A stretch of 64,000 nt of DNA from Methylobacterium platani (GCF_001653715.1 NZ_LWHQ01000038.1:1-64000); one strand, 5' to 3'. Counted from the stretch's first letter, positions 26,138-35,510 are shown. A program made the numbers and translations. The notes: a model not told the origin generated them from the letters alone.

Positions 26138-28309
26138 ATGGATCGCAAGACGGTCGGCGGCGTGTCGGTGGCATCCGTGCTGCACGATTTCGTGGTGAAC
26201 GAAGCCCTGCCGGGCACCGGGATCGCCCCGGAGGCGTTCTGGACCGGCCTTTCGGCCATCGTGCGCGACCTGAGCCCCCGCAACCGCGCCCTGCTCGAGA
26301 CCCGCGACGCCCTGCAGGCGCGCATCGACGCCTGGCACCGCGAGCGGATCGGCAAGCCGGTCGACGAGGCCGCCTACAAGGCCTTCCTCACCGAGATCGG
26401 CTACCTCCTGCCCGATCCCGGCCCGGTCCAGGTCCGCACCGAGAACGTCGACGACGAGATCGCGACGATCGCCGGCCCGCAGCTCGTGGTTCCGACCTCG
26501 AACGCCCGCTACGCGCTCAACGCCGCCAATGCCCGCTGGGGCTCGCTCTACGACGCGCTCTACGGCACCGACGCGGTGTCGGAGGAGGGCGGCGCGACCC
26601 GGGGCGGGGGCTACAACCGCACCCGCGGCGCCCGGGTGGTGGCCCGCGCCCGCGCCTTCCTCGACCGCAACATGCCGCTCGCCGGCGGCCGCCACGCCGA
26701 CGTCGTGACCTACGCGGTCGAGGGCGGCCAGCTCGTCGGCAACATGAATACCGGCGACACCATCCCGCTCGCCCGGCCCGACGCCTTCGCGGGCTACCGC
26801 GGCAAGGCCGGTTCGCCGACGGCGCTGCTGCTGCGCCACAACGGCCTGCACGCCGAGATCGTGCTCGACCGCACCCACCGGATCGGCCGCTTCGACGCCT
26901 CGGGCGTCGCCGACATCGTGATCGAGTCGGCGGTCTCGACCATCATGGACCTCGAGGATTCGGTCGCGGCGGTCGATGCCGACGACAAGGTCGTGGTCTA
27001 CCGCAACTGGCTCGGCCTGATGAACGGCACGCTCTCGGCCGCGGTCGAGAAGGACGGTAAGCGCTTCGAGCGCAAGCTCAACCCCGACCGCACCTACACC
27101 GCGCCGGACGGCACGGGCGAGGTGACCGTGCCCGGCCGCTCCCTGATGCTGGTGCGCAATGTCGGCCACCACATGTTCACCGACGCGGTGCTGGACGAGA
27201 GCGGGGCGGAGGTGCCGGAGGGCATCCTGGACGCCGCCGTGACCGCGCTGATCGCGATCCACGACCTCAGGAGCACGGGCCTCCGCAACAGCCGCCGCGG
27301 CTCGGTCTACATCGTCAAGCCGAAGATGCACGGACCCGAGGAGGTCGCCTTCGCGGTCGAGCTGTTCACCCGCGTCGAGGCGATGCTGGGCTTGAAGCCC
27401 AACACCCTCAAGATGGGCATCATGGACGAGGAGCGCCGCACCACGGTCAACCTCGCCGCCTGCATCAGGGCGGCGTCCGAGCGGGTGGTGTTCATCAATA
27501 CCGGCTTCCTCGACCGCACCGGCGACGAGATCCACACCGCGATGGAGGCCGGCCCGGTCATCCGCAAGAACGACATGAAGGGCACGCCCTGGATCAAGGG
27601 CTACGAGGAGAACAACGTCGACGTGGGTCTGGCCTGCGGCCTGCTCGGCCGGGCGCAGATCGGCAAGGGCATGTGGGCGGCGCCCGACGCCATGGCCGAC
27701 ATGCTGATGCAGAAGGGCGCCCATCCGAAGGCCGGCGCCTCGACCGCCTGGGTGCCCTCGCCGACCGCCGCGACGCTGCACGCGCTGCACTACCACGAGA
27801 CCGACGTGAAGGCCCGCCAGCAGGAGCTGGCGCGCCGGCCGCGCTCGGCCCTCGACGAGATCCTGCAGATCCCGCTCGCCCGCTCGAACTTCGCCCCCGA
27901 CGACGTCCAGCAGGAGATCGACAACAACGTCCAGAGCATCCTGGGCTACGTCGTGCGCTGGATCGACCAGGGCGTCGGCTGCTCCAAGGTGCCGGACATC
28001 CACGACGTCGCCCTGATGGAGGATCGCGCGACCCTGCGGATCTCGTCCCAGCACATCGCCAACTGGCTGCACCACGGCGTGGTCTCGCAGGACCAGGTGA
28101 TGGAGACGATGAAGCGCATGGCAAAGGTGGTGGACCGCCAGAATGCCGGCGACCCGCTCTACCGCCCGATGGCGCCCGGCTTCGACGGCTCCGCCTTCCA
28201 GGCTGCCTGCGACCTGGTGTTCAAGGGCCGCGTCCAGCCCAACGGCTACACCGAGTACGTGCTGCATGCGCGCCGCCGCGAGGCGAAGGCCGCGGGCGCG
28301 CCTGCCTGA
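26138..28309 (+). CDS. glcB: Malate synthase G
   Basis: The 723-residue enzyme condenses glyoxylate and acetyl-CoA to malate. Length and layout fit the monomeric G isoform. Visible motifs are TSNARYALNAANARWGSLYD, MDLEDSVAAVDADDK (acidic metal/substrate region), KPKMHGPEEVAF, LKMGIMDEERRTTVNL and the C-terminal GCSKVPDIHDVALMEDRATL. In Methylobacterium, glyoxylate arises in one-carbon and C2 metabolism and from glycolate; a glycolate oxidase subunit gene lies at 56824-58167. It ends at a terminator hairpin. Confidence 0.97.
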   Translation: MDRKTVGGVSVASVLHDFVVNEALPGTGIAPEAFWTGLSAIVRDLSPRNRALLETRDALQARIDAWHRERIGKPVDEAAYKAFLTEIGYLLPDPGPVQVRTENVDDEIATIAGPQLVVPTSNARYALNAANARWGSLYDALYGTDAVSEEGGATRGGGYNRTRGARVVARARAFLDRNMPLAGGRHADVVTYAVEGGQLVGNMNTGDTIPLARPDAFAGYRGKAGSPTALLLRHNGLHAEIVLDRTHRIGRFDASGVADIVIESAVSTIMDLEDSVAAVDADDKVVVYRNWLGLMNGTLSAAVEKDGKRFERKLNPDRTYTAPDGTGEVTVPGRSLMLVRNVGHHMFTDAVLDESGAEVPEGILDAAVTALIAIHDLRSTGLRNSRRGSVYIVKPKMHGPEEVAFAVELFTRVEAMLGLKPNTLKMGIMDEERRTTVNLAACIRAASERVVFINTGFLDRTGDEIHTAMEAGPVIRKNDMKGTPWIKGYEENNVDVGLACGLLGRAQIGKGMWAAPDAMADMLMQKGAHPKAGASTAWVPSPTAATLHALHYHETDVKARQQELARRPRSALDEILQIPLARSNFAPDDVQQEIDNNVQSILGYVVRWIDQGVGCSKVPDIHDVALMEDRATLRISSQHIANWLHHGVVSQDQVMETMKRMAKVVDRQNAGDPLYRPMAPGFDGSAFQAACDLVFKGRVQPNGYTEYVLHARRREAKAAGAPA

Positions 28310-28321
28310 GGCGTCAAGGGG

Positions 28322-28350
28322 GGAGCGTCCGGCTGAAGGCCGGGCGCTCC
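28322..28350. terminator. Terminator hairpin after glcB
   Basis: Stem ggagcg-t-ccggc pairs with gccgg-g-cgctcc, with a 5-base loop, 12 bases after the glcB stop. It lies between glcB and the convergent small gene at 28373-28666, so it can serve both. Confidence 0.7.
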
Positions 28351-28372
28351 TTCCGACCCGGACGCGGCAGCA

Positions 28373-28666
28373 TCAGGCCGAGCGGGCGCCGACGACGCGC
28401 AGGCCCTCGGTCTCGTCCTCGGGGACGCGGTCGCGGATCCAGGGCGGGCAATAGGGCTCTCCGTCGGCCTGGACGATCCAGTTGCGGGCCTCGTGCGTGT
28501 CGAAGGGCGTGGCGCCCTCGGGCCGGTTGCAGGCATCGTGGATCGCGCCGTCCGGCAAGCGCAGGCGGATGCCCGCGGCGACCTCGAGCGGGACCTGCAC
28601 GTCGTGGACGCGACGGAGGTGCGGGCCCACCAGCACGCCGCTGGCGCACGCCGGTTCGGCCACCAT
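28373..28666 (-). CDS. Small hypothetical protein (97 aa)
   Basis: I do not recognise this protein. The 97-residue frame starts MVAEPACASG and contains HLRRVHDVQVPLEVAAGIRL, GAIHDACNRPEGATPFDTHE and ARNWIVQADGEPYCPPWIRD. The composition is protein-like (Trp, Cys, balanced acids and bases), unlike the Arg/Pro-rich shadows around it. It has no signal peptide or membrane span. It lies convergent to glcB across a hairpin. The start could lie a few residues later. Confidence 0.6.
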   Translation of the reverse strand: MVAEPACASGVLVGPHLRRVHDVQVPLEVAAGIRLRLPDGAIHDACNRPEGATPFDTHEARNWIVQADGEPYCPPWIRDRVPEDETEGLRVVGARSA

Positions 28667-29006
28667 CGGGGAAGGGGGACGGGCGAGGCGAGGGCGGTCC
28701 CGGACTTGCCCGTGCGAGGCGCGATCCAGGGGCGGGGCGACGGGGGGACGATCCTGCCCGCCCTGCACCTGCCCGCCTCCGACACCATCTCCTCGACGGC
28801 ACCGACACCCGGCGATCCTGGTCGCCGAGAAAGACGACGGCACGGGATGCTGCAGGTCGTGTCGTTCGAGTTCGCTGTGCTTCCGGACGGATACCGGCGT
28901 CGCGCTCGACCGACATGCCTGTGCATGGACCAGGCCGCGATCACGCAGGACAGCTCTTGGATCGGCCGCGGTCAGAAAGGCGCCGACGCGACCTGATCTC
29001 TGAATT
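28667..29006. other. Non-coding gap between small ORF and tRNA-Ser
   Basis: About 340 GC-rich bases. Open frames here have shadow-type composition (Arg/Pro/Ser-rich) and I support none of them. Promoter sequence for the minus-strand small gene is expected at its left end. No integrase or direct tRNA-end repeat was seen. Confidence 0.5.
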
Positions 29007-29096
<90 letters not shown>

Positions 29097-29403
29097 GGGC
29101 CAGATCGGCGGGGCGGCGGAGCGCCCGTGCCGGTCAGGTGCCGTCCTCTAGCGGGGCGCGGGCCGCGGCGCAAGCGCGAGATCGCCGGGTTCGTCGATTC
29201 AGGGCGCGGCGCGGCCGCGAAATCACGGCGGCGGGGCGGGGCGTCGCTGCAACCGGTGCAGGGTATCGGCCGTTTCGATCATCGGCCGGCGCGTGGGCGC
29301 CGGTCGGCCGTGACCGGCCGCCCGACAACGCGACACCGCCCCTTCGGCCGCGCCGCTCCCGGGCGGGCGCTCCGGATGGGCCCGACCGGCAAGGACAGGC
29401 GAC
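29097..29403. other. Non-coding gap upstream of the CheY-like gene
   Basis: About 307 bases. The left part should hold the tRNA-Ser promoter and the right part the promoter of the response regulator gene. I see no supported ORF and no specific operator. Confidence 0.5.
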
Positions 29404-29805
29404 GTGGACAACGACACCGTGAATGCCAAGGACGCCCAGGACGGCGAGCGGCCCGTGATCCTGGTGGTCGAGGACGAGGCGCTGACGATCATGGATCTCA
29501 GCGACGTGCTGGACGCCGCCGGATTCGAGGCGCTGCAATCGGCCTCCGCCGAGCGGGCACTCGGCCTGCTGACCGGGCGGAGCGACATCGTCGCGCTGAT
29601 CACGGATGTCGAGCTCTCCGGCAAGACCGACGGCTTCGACCTCGCCCGCACGGCGGCCCAGATGCGGCCCGACCTGCCGATCGTCGTGGTGTCGGGCCGC
29701 ACCAAGCCCGATCCGGAGCGGATGCCGTCCCATGCCCGCTTCGTCGCCCGGCCCTGCCGCGGCGACGACATCCTGGAGGTGCTCAGGACCTTGATGAAGC
29801 GGTAG
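29404..29805 (+). CDS. Stand-alone CheY-like receiver with Arg in place of the conserved Lys
   Basis: The 133-residue protein is a single receiver domain: acidic pocket VVEDEA (residues 21-26), phospho-acceptor Asp68 in ITDVELSG and Ser97 in VVVSGRT. The conserved Lys-Pro is replaced by Arg116-Pro117 (FVARPC). No output domain is present, so it should act by protein contact. It starts with GTG. No kinase gene is adjacent. The Lys-to-Arg change is unusual and may alter signalling on phosphorylation. Confidence 0.88.
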   Translation: MDNDTVNAKDAQDGERPVILVVEDEALTIMDLSDVLDAAGFEALQSASAERALGLLTGRSDIVALITDVELSGKTDGFDLARTAAQMRPDLPIVVVSGRTKPDPERMPSHARFVARPCRGDDILEVLRTLMKR

Positions 29806-30016
29806 GGGCGGGCGGGCCGAGGGGTTCCGGCTCGGCGAGCCAGACCTCGACCGGGGCGCAGGCCGGCCCGAAATCGAGGATCAGGTTGCGCAACCGGCGC
29901 CCCGGGGTCCCGGGCGCCTCGGGCATGTCGACGAACTCGCCGACGGCGCGCAGGACACCCTCGATCCTGCGTCGACCCAGGGTCAGGCTGACGGGCGTCC
30001 CGCTGCAGGTGTCCAC
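29783..30016 (-). CDS. Small hypothetical protein (77 aa)
   Basis: I do not recognise it. The 77-residue frame begins MDTCSGTPVSLTLGRRRIEG and contains GRRLRNLILDFGPACAPVEVWLAE, which looks like a small beta-rich fold. Its 3' end overlaps the end of the convergent receiver gene by 23 bases. Composition is plausible for a real protein, but the overlap and short length lower certainty. Confidence 0.5.
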   Translation of the reverse strand: MDTCSGTPVSLTLGRRRIEGVLRAVGEFVDMPEAPGTPGRRLRNLILDFGPACAPVEVWLAEPEPLGPPAPTASSRS

Positions 30017-30157
30017 GCTTCCTCTCCTCTCACTGTCAACCGGATAACGCCGGGCAGGGGGGCGTGGTCCATTCGGGACTCGATCAAGGTTACGGCCTGG
30101 TCACCGACGTGCACGACCGGCGAAACTGCACTCTCGGGTTGCGGCGGCGCCCCCGCC

Positions 30158-30385
30158 TCAGGCGCCGGCCTTCAGGGCGCGCAGGCGCCGCGCCCCGGTC
30201 TCGGCCGGGCTGCCGGCCGGCGACAGGCGGCGCTCCAGGGCCTCGAGCTGGCGGCTCTGGGCGCGCAGCAGGAGCCGCAAGGCCGCGATGCTGGCCTGGA
30301 GGTCGCGGGCATCGCCGAGCGGATCGGCGGCGGGACGCGGGGGTGTGGGGCGGGTCGTCGTCGCGTGAGTCGGCATGGGCCGCAT
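30158..30385 (-). CDS. Small hypothetical coiled-coil protein (72-75 aa)
   Basis: I do not recognise it. The frame has a Thr/Pro-rich start, then a helical segment ARDLQASIAALRLLLRAQSR with QLEALERRL, which predicts a short coiled coil. It starts at 30385 or at the second ATG, 30376. It lies just downstream of the ABC operon terminator on the same strand. Confidence 0.5.
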   Translation of the reverse strand: MRPMPTHATTTRPTPPRPAADPLGDARDLQASIAALRLLLRAQSRQLEALERRLSPAGSPAETGARRLRALKAGA

Positions 30386-30412
30386 GAGGCGACGACATGC
30401 TTAACCAAACGT

Positions 30413-30446
30413 AAAAAAGCCCCGCCGTGCAGGTGCGCGGCGGGGC
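30413..30446 (-). terminator. Rho-independent terminator of the nitrate/sulfonate-type ABC operon
   Basis: On the minus strand a 9-bp GC stem (GCCCCGCCG / CGGCGGGGC, 10-base loop) is followed by TTTTTTAC. It sits about 20 bases after the binding-protein stop and is the best intrinsic terminator in the window. Confidence 0.9.
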
Positions 30447-30466
30447 CGGTCGGGGGCGGCGGCGGA

Positions 30467-31483
30467 TCAGCTGCCGGCGCGGTCGCGCAGGGCCGGGATG
30501 AACAGGTCCTGCCAGCTCGTCGGCTTGGTCTTCATGATGCCGGCCCGGTTCATGAAGGTCACGAACTCCATGATGCCGTGCGGCGTTGCCGAGAACCGGC
30601 TGTCCGGGTCGTCGAGGATCTGCGCGACCTCCTGGGGCGCCACCTTCACCTTCGAGGCGCGGGCGAAGATCTCGGCGGTCTCGGCCTTGTTGGTCTTGAT
30701 GAACTCGCACGATTCGTCGAGGGCGGCGAGGAAGGCCTGCGTGACCTTCGGGTTCGCCTCGGTGAAGCGCTTGAGCGCGAACACCACGTCGAGGGTGATG
30801 TCGCCGAAGACCTGCGAGGCCTTGAGGATCGTGCGGATCTTCGGGTCGGCGCGCTCGACGTTGGTGAAGGGCGGCGAGGCGAAGTGGCCGACGATCTCGG
30901 TCTTGCCCGAGAGCAGCGCGGCGACCGCCTCCGGGTGGGGCAGGCCGACGGTGCTCGAATCGAGCTTGGCGTAGTTCTCGGGCCCGAATTGCTTCGCCAC
31001 CGCCATCTGCAGCACCACCGCGGCGAGCGAGGTCTTGATGCCGGGAATCGCGATCTTGTCCTTCGGGGTGAAGTCGGCGAGCGACTTGATCTCCGGCTTG
31101 TTGACGTTGAGGTCGAGGGCCGTCGTCGACATGCCCGAGATGCCGATCACCTCGGTCTTTGGGCTGCCGCGGCCTTTCGACCACAGGGCGAGGAAGCCGG
31201 GGGCGCCGGTGCCGGCGATGTCGAGCGAGCCGGCGATCATCGCATCGTTGATGACGTTGCCGCCGTCGAGCGTGAGCCAGCTCACCTTGACGTCGCCGAG
31301 GCCCGCCTTGGCGGCCTGGGATTCCAGGAACTTCTTCTCCTGCATCACGAAGAGCGGCAGGTAGAGGACGCCGTAGCCCTTGGAGATGCGGACCTCGGAC
31401 ACCTCGGCGCGGGCCGGGGCGAGGCCGAGGGACAAGGCCAGGGCAGCGCCGGCCGCGAGGCCGAGGAGCTTGCGTGCGAACAT
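30467..31483 (-). CDS. ABC transporter binding protein (nitrate/sulfonate/taurine type)
   Basis: The 338-residue protein has a signal peptide ending near ARA-E (about residue 26), then the SsuA/TauA-like start VSEVRISKGYGVLYLPLF, and a type-2 periplasmic binding fold. Segments such as DIAGTGAPGFLALWSKG match family proteins for sulfonates, nitrate, pyrimidine precursors and similar. It is the third gene of the operon, followed by an intrinsic terminator. Start at the ATG ending 31483, where the signal peptide begins. Substrate unknown. Confidence 0.92.
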   Translation of the reverse strand: MFARKLLGLAAGAALALSLGLAPARAEVSEVRISKGYGVLYLPLFVMQEKKFLESQAAKAGLGDVKVSWLTLDGGNVINDAMIAGSLDIAGTGAPGFLALWSKGRGSPKTEVIGISGMSTTALDLNVNKPEIKSLADFTPKDKIAIPGIKTSLAAVVLQMAVAKQFGPENYAKLDSSTVGLPHPEAVAALLSGKTEIVGHFASPPFTNVERADPKIRTILKASQVFGDITLDVVFALKRFTEANPKVTQAFLAALDESCEFIKTNKAETAEIFARASKVKVAPQEVAQILDDPDSRFSATPHGIMEFVTFMNRAGIMKTKPTSWQDLFIPALRDRAGS

Positions 31484-31554
31484 GGATCGATCCTCCCGTT
31501 TTCGTCGTTCATGCCCCCCGGACCGTGCGCGGTCCAGGGGGCGATCGCTTCTTT

Positions 31555-32445
31555 TTAGTGCTGCATGCCCCAGCGGCGGATCGTCTTCTTCTCGATGTTG
31601 GCGAAGATCACGTTCTCGACGAAGAGGCCGATCATGATGACGGTGAACAGGCCGGCGAAGACGTTGGTGGTCTCGAGTGCGTTGCGGTTCTCGAAGATGT
31701 ACCAGCCGAGCCCGCCCGAGCCCGAGGAGACGCCGAAGACCAGCTCCGCGGCGATCAGGGTGCGCCAGGCGAAGGCCCAGCCGACCTTGAGGCCGGTGAG
31801 GATCGAGGGGAAGGCCGCCGGGATCAGGATCGCCCGCACCAGGGCGAGGTTGCGCAGGCCGTAGTTCAGCCCGACCATCCTGAGGGTGTTCGAGACCGAG
31901 CGGAAGCCCGCATGGGTGTTGAGCGCGATCGCCCACAGCACCGAGTGGACGAGGACGAACACCACGCTGCCCTGGCCGAGGCCGAACCAGATCAGCGCCA
32001 GCGGCAGCAGCGCGATCGCCGGCAGGGGATTGAACATCGCGGTCAGCGTCTCGAGCAGGTCGGTGCCGATCCGCGAGCCGATGGCGAGGGTGGTCAGCAG
32101 GGCTGCCAGCACGATGCCGATGCCGTAGCCGATGGCGAGGGTCTGGAGCGAGACCAGCGCCTTGGCGGGGATCTCGCCGCTCAGGATCGCGGCGGCGAAG
32201 GCCTCGACGGTGGCCGAGAAGGTCGGGAACAGCAGCGGGTTGTCGAGCCAGCGGCCGTAGGCCTCCCAGGCCGCCGCCAGGACGGCGAGCACCAGGGCCT
32301 TGCGCAGCCAGCTCTGGCGATAGGCGAGCTCGGCGAAGGACAGGCGCTGCTCGACGCTGATCGCGCCGGCGGCGGAGGTCTCGCGGACGATCTCGGGCCG
32401 CTGGACCAGCGGCGGGGTGGAGAGGGGGGCGAGGGTGGCGGTCAC
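31555..32445 (-). CDS. ABC transporter permease (SsuC/TauC type)
   Basis: This 296-residue protein has about six membrane spans and the family loop FRSVSNTLRMVGLNYGLRNL, the ATPase contact. It matches SsuC/TauC/NrtB permeases. The only suitable start in frame is GTG at 32443-32445 (VTATLAPLST). It lies 23 bases after the ATPase gene and 71 bases before the binding-protein gene. Confidence 0.92.
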   Translation of the reverse strand: MTATLAPLSTPPLVQRPEIVRETSAAGAISVEQRLSFAELAYRQSWLRKALVLAVLAAAWEAYGRWLDNPLLFPTFSATVEAFAAAILSGEIPAKALVSLQTLAIGYGIGIVLAALLTTLAIGSRIGTDLLETLTAMFNPLPAIALLPLALIWFGLGQGSVVFVLVHSVLWAIALNTHAGFRSVSNTLRMVGLNYGLRNLALVRAILIPAAFPSILTGLKVGWAFAWRTLIAAELVFGVSSGSGGLGWYIFENRNALETTNVFAGLFTVIMIGLFVENVIFANIEKKTIRRWGMQH

Positions 32446-32468
32446 GGCGTGTCTCCCGGGTCGTCTTG

Positions 32469-33239
32469 TCAGGCGAACAGCATGTCGTTGATGCGGGTCT
32501 CGAGGGCGCCCTGCGCGGCGGTGCCGAGCTCGGAGGCCGGCAGGCTGTTGAGCTCCGCCTTGACCTGGCCCGGATGGGGCGAGAGCAGCAGGATGCGGGT
32601 GCCGACCTTGATCGCCTCCTCGATCGAGTGGGTGACGAACAGGACGGTGAAGCGGGTGTCCTCCCACAGGCGCAGGAGCTCGTCCTGCATCTTGCGGCGG
32701 GTGAGCGCGTCGAGCGCCGCGAAGGGCTCGTCCATCAGCAGGATGTCGGGCTCCATCGCCATGCCGCGGGCGATGGCGACGCGCTGCTTCATGCCGCCCG
32801 ACAGCATGTGGGGAAAGGAATCGGCGAACTTCGCGAGGCCCACCTTCTCGATGTAGGCCATCGCCCGGTCCATCGCTTCCGCGCCGCTGGCCCGGCCGCT
32901 CGCGGTCAGCGCGAAGGCGACGTTCTGCTTGACGGTCTTCCAGGGCAGGAGCTGGTCGAATTCCTGGAACACCATCATCCGGTCGGGGCCGGGCTCGGTG
33001 ACCTTGCGGCCCTTGAGCTTGATCTCGCCCTCGACCGGGGTCATGTAGCCGCCGATCGCCTTGAGCAGGGTGGACTTGCCGCAGCCCGACGGCCCGAGCA
33101 GGATGTAGCGGTCGCCCGGCATCACCTCGAAATCGACCCGGTAGGTCGCGGTCACGAGGTGGTCGGTGGTCTTGTACTGGAGCGTGACGCCCTCGACCGA
33201 GAGCAGCGGCTCCGGGATGAGTGTCGGGCGTGCGTTCAT
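32469..33239 (-). CDS. ABC transporter ATP-binding protein (SsuB/TauB type)
   Basis: The 256-residue ATPase has Walker A GPSGCGKST, the signature LSGGMKQR, Walker B ILLMDEP and the switch His in LFVTHSIEEA, as in SsuB/TauB/NrtD. It lacks a TOBE domain, as usual for this class. It is the first gene of the operon and divergent from the response regulator at 33364, with about 124 bases between. That arrangement makes control by the adjacent two-component system plausible. Confidence 0.93.
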   Translation of the reverse strand: MNARPTLIPEPLLSVEGVTLQYKTTDHLVTATYRVDFEVMPGDRYILLGPSGCGKSTLLKAIGGYMTPVEGEIKLKGRKVTEPGPDRMMVFQEFDQLLPWKTVKQNVAFALTASGRASGAEAMDRAMAYIEKVGLAKFADSFPHMLSGGMKQRVAIARGMAMEPDILLMDEPFAALDALTRRKMQDELLRLWEDTRFTVLFVTHSIEEAIKVGTRILLLSPHPGQVKAELNSLPASELGTAAQGALETRINDMLFA

Positions 33240-33363
33240 GGCGTGTCCTCCCCGTTCGTCCGTCGCGATTGCCCGCTTGGCCGGGCCTTGGAGCGTGGGG
33301 TAGCCTTCGAACCTGTCGCCAACCTGACAGATATCTCCACCGGCCGGCGAAAGAGGAATTTTC

Positions 33364-34071
33364 GTGCGCATCCTGCTCGTCGAGGACACGCGGGACGTCG
33401 GCGAGGCCATCGCGGCGCGCCTGCGCGGGCTCGGTCACGCGGTCGACTGGGAGGTGGACGGGTCGGCCGGGGACGCGCTGCTGGGCGTGCAGGCCTACGA
33501 CCTCGTGATCCTCGACGTGAACCTGCCGGGGCTCGACGGCTTCGCGATCCTCAGGCGCCTGCGCGCCCGGCGCGGGCCGGTGCCGGTGCTCGTCCTCACC
33601 GCCCGCTCGGAGGTCGACGACCGGGTCGGGGCGCTCGATCTCGGGGCCGACGACTACCTGGTGAAGCCGTTCGACTTCCGCGAGCTCGAGGCGCGGGTGC
33701 GCGCGCTCCTGCGCCGCAACAGCGGCCACGCCGACAACGCGCTCACCCTCGGCAACCTGCGCCTCGACCGCGAGGCCCGCAGCGCCAGCGTGGCCGGCGA
33801 GGTCGTGGACCTGACGCGCCGGGAATGGACCCTGATCGAGATCCTGGCGGCCCGGCCCGGCCGCGTCTTCGCCAAGGGCGAGCTGCTGGAGCGGGTCTTC
33901 GCCTTCGAGGAGGAGTCGAGCGAGAACGCCGTCGAGCAGATCGTCGCGCGCCTGCGCCGCAAGCTCGCGGGTGCCGGCGCCCGGGCCGAGATCCGCACCC
34001 TGCGCGGGCTCGGCTACCAGGTGGTGTGCCAGGAACCCGGAAATCCTGAGCCGGGCCATCCCGAATCATGA
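33364..34071 (+). CDS. OmpR/TctD-like response regulator
   Basis: The 235-residue protein has an N-terminal receiver with phospho-acceptor Asp51 in VILDVNLPG and the conserved Lys in YLVKPF, then an OmpR winged helix (TRREWTLIEILAARPGRVFA to ENAVEQIVARLRRKL). It starts at GTG. Its stop overlaps the start of the kinase gene (ATGA), so both are co-translated. Closest layout is TctD, which controls carboxylate uptake genes. Candidate targets are its own operon and the divergent ABC operon. Confidence 0.93.
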   Translation: MRILLVEDTRDVGEAIAARLRGLGHAVDWEVDGSAGDALLGVQAYDLVILDVNLPGLDGFAILRRLRARRGPVPVLVLTARSEVDDRVGALDLGADDYLVKPFDFRELEARVRALLRRNSGHADNALTLGNLRLDREARSASVAGEVVDLTRREWTLIEILAARPGRVFAKGELLERVFAFEEESSENAVEQIVARLRRKLAGAGARAEIRTLRGLGYQVVCQEPGNPEPGHPES

Positions 34072-35510
34072 TCCCCGACTCCGTGATTCCCGCCTCGTCC
34101 GGTCCCGCCTCCGCGGGCAAGCGAGCGCCCTCGCTGCTCGCCTCGTCGCTGTTCGCCCGCCTCGTCGCGGTGCTGGCGGTCGTCCTCGCGGCGGGGGCGG
34201 GGCTCCTCCTCGTCGCCGCCTGGGCCTCGGCCCGGCACGCGGCGGACGAGGCCTACGACCGGCTCCTCGTCGGGGCGGCGCTGCAGATCGCCGAGACCAT
34301 CGCCAGCGACGGGCGCGAGATCACCGTCGACCCGCCGTTCTCCGCCTTCGAGACCCTCGGCCTCAGCCCCCGCGACCGGATCTTCTACAAGGTGGTCGAT
34401 CCCGCCGACCGGCTGCTGACCGGCGACGCCGACCTCGCGGTGCCGGTCGACCGGGCGCGGCTCGCCGCCGGGCCGGTCCTCCTCGATGCCGAGCATCGCG
34501 GCCAGGCGGTGCGGGCGGTGGTGGCCGGGCGCTACGTGCCGGACGCGACGAAGGCGGGGTTCGCCGCCGTGGTGGTGGCCCAGACCCGCGAGGCGCGCCG
34601 GGCGCTCGCCCGTGGGCTCACCGCGGAGGCGAGCCTGATGGTACTGGCGATGAGCGCGCTGGCGCTGGGCGCCGTCGCGGTGGCGGTGCGCGCCGCCCTG
34701 CGGCCGCTCGGCGCCATCGAGGGCGTGCTGGCGGCCCGCGGGCCCAACGACCTCCAGCCCCTCGGGCTCGCCGCCCCGCGCGAGATCCACCTGCTCGTCG
34801 CCTCGATCGACCACTTCATGGGCCGGCTCTCGGGTCACGTCGCGGTGATGAAGCGCTTCATCGCCGATGCCGCGCACCAGATCCGCACGCCGCTCACCGC
34901 GCTCGCCGCCCAGCTCGACCTCCTGTCGAGCGAGACCGACGAGGGGCGCCGCCGCGACCAGATCGCCCGCCTGCGCGAGCGCACCGCCGAGCTCGGCCAC
35001 CTTACCAACCAGCTCCTCAACCACGCGATGGTGATCCACCGCGCCCGCTCGGCGTCGTTCGATCCGGTCGACGTGGCGGGGCTCGCCCGCCGCACCCTGA
35101 TCGACGCCGTCCAGGCGGCCGGATCCCGGGAGATCGACATCGGCTACGAGGGACCGGACGGGGCCCTGACCATCCCGGGCGACGCCATCGCGCTGCGCGA
35201 GGCGCTGGCCAACCTGATCCACAACGCCCTCAAGCACGGCGCGCCGGGCCGCCTCACGGTCCGGCTCGGGCGCGAGCGCGACCGGGTGGTGCTGGCGGTG
35301 GAGGATGACGGGCCGGGTATTCCGGCGGGCGACTGGGCCCGGGTGCGCGAGCCGTTCCAGGCGGCGGCCGGCGGCGGCATCGGCTCCGGCCTCGGCCTGT
35401 CGATCGCCGCCGAGGTCGCGGCGGCCCATGGCGGCGAGCTGCGCTTCGAGAGCCATTCCGAGCGGGGATTCTGCGTCGTGCTGTCGCTGCCCGACGGGGC
35501 GCCGGCATGA
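34068..35510 (+). CDS. TctE-like sensor histidine kinase
   Basis: The 480-residue kinase has two membrane segments (residues about 29-53 and 186-207) around a 130-residue periplasmic domain of TctE type. A linker follows, then the phospho-acceptor His270 in DAAHQIRTPL, and a C-terminal ATPase domain with the N-box (NLIHNALKHG) and VEDDGPGIPAGD plus a GLGLSI motif. It overlaps both neighbours by four bases. Its periplasmic domain probably senses through the binding protein encoded next to it. Confidence 0.93.
   Translation: MIPDSVIPASSGPASAGKRAPSLLASSLFARLVAVLAVVLAAGAGLLLVAAWASARHAADEAYDRLLVGAALQIAETIASDGREITVDPPFSAFETLGLSPRDRIFYKVVDPADRLLTGDADLAVPVDRARLAAGPVLLDAEHRGQAVRAVVAGRYVPDATKAGFAAVVVAQTREARRALARGLTAEASLMVLAMSALALGAVAVAVRAALRPLGAIEGVLAARGPNDLQPLGLAAPREIHLLVASIDHFMGRLSGHVAVMKRFIADAAHQIRTPLTALAAQLDLLSSETDEGRRRDQIARLRERTAELGHLTNQLLNHAMVIHRARSASFDPVDVAGLARRTLIDAVQAAGSREIDIGYEGPDGALTIPGDAIALREALANLIHNALKHGAPGRLTVRLGRERDRVVLAVEDDGPGIPAGDWARVREPFQAAAGGGIGSGLGLSIAAEVAAAHGGELRFESHSERGFCVVLSLPDGAPA

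Noticed and set aside
25988..28267. Long open frame antisense to malate synthase G
   Set aside because: It is a mirror of a highly conserved gene; no recognisable domain or start signal.
28667..29006. Overlapping frames in the gap before the tRNA
   Set aside because: They are rich in Arg, Pro and Ser, have no ribosome-binding site and lack recognisable features.
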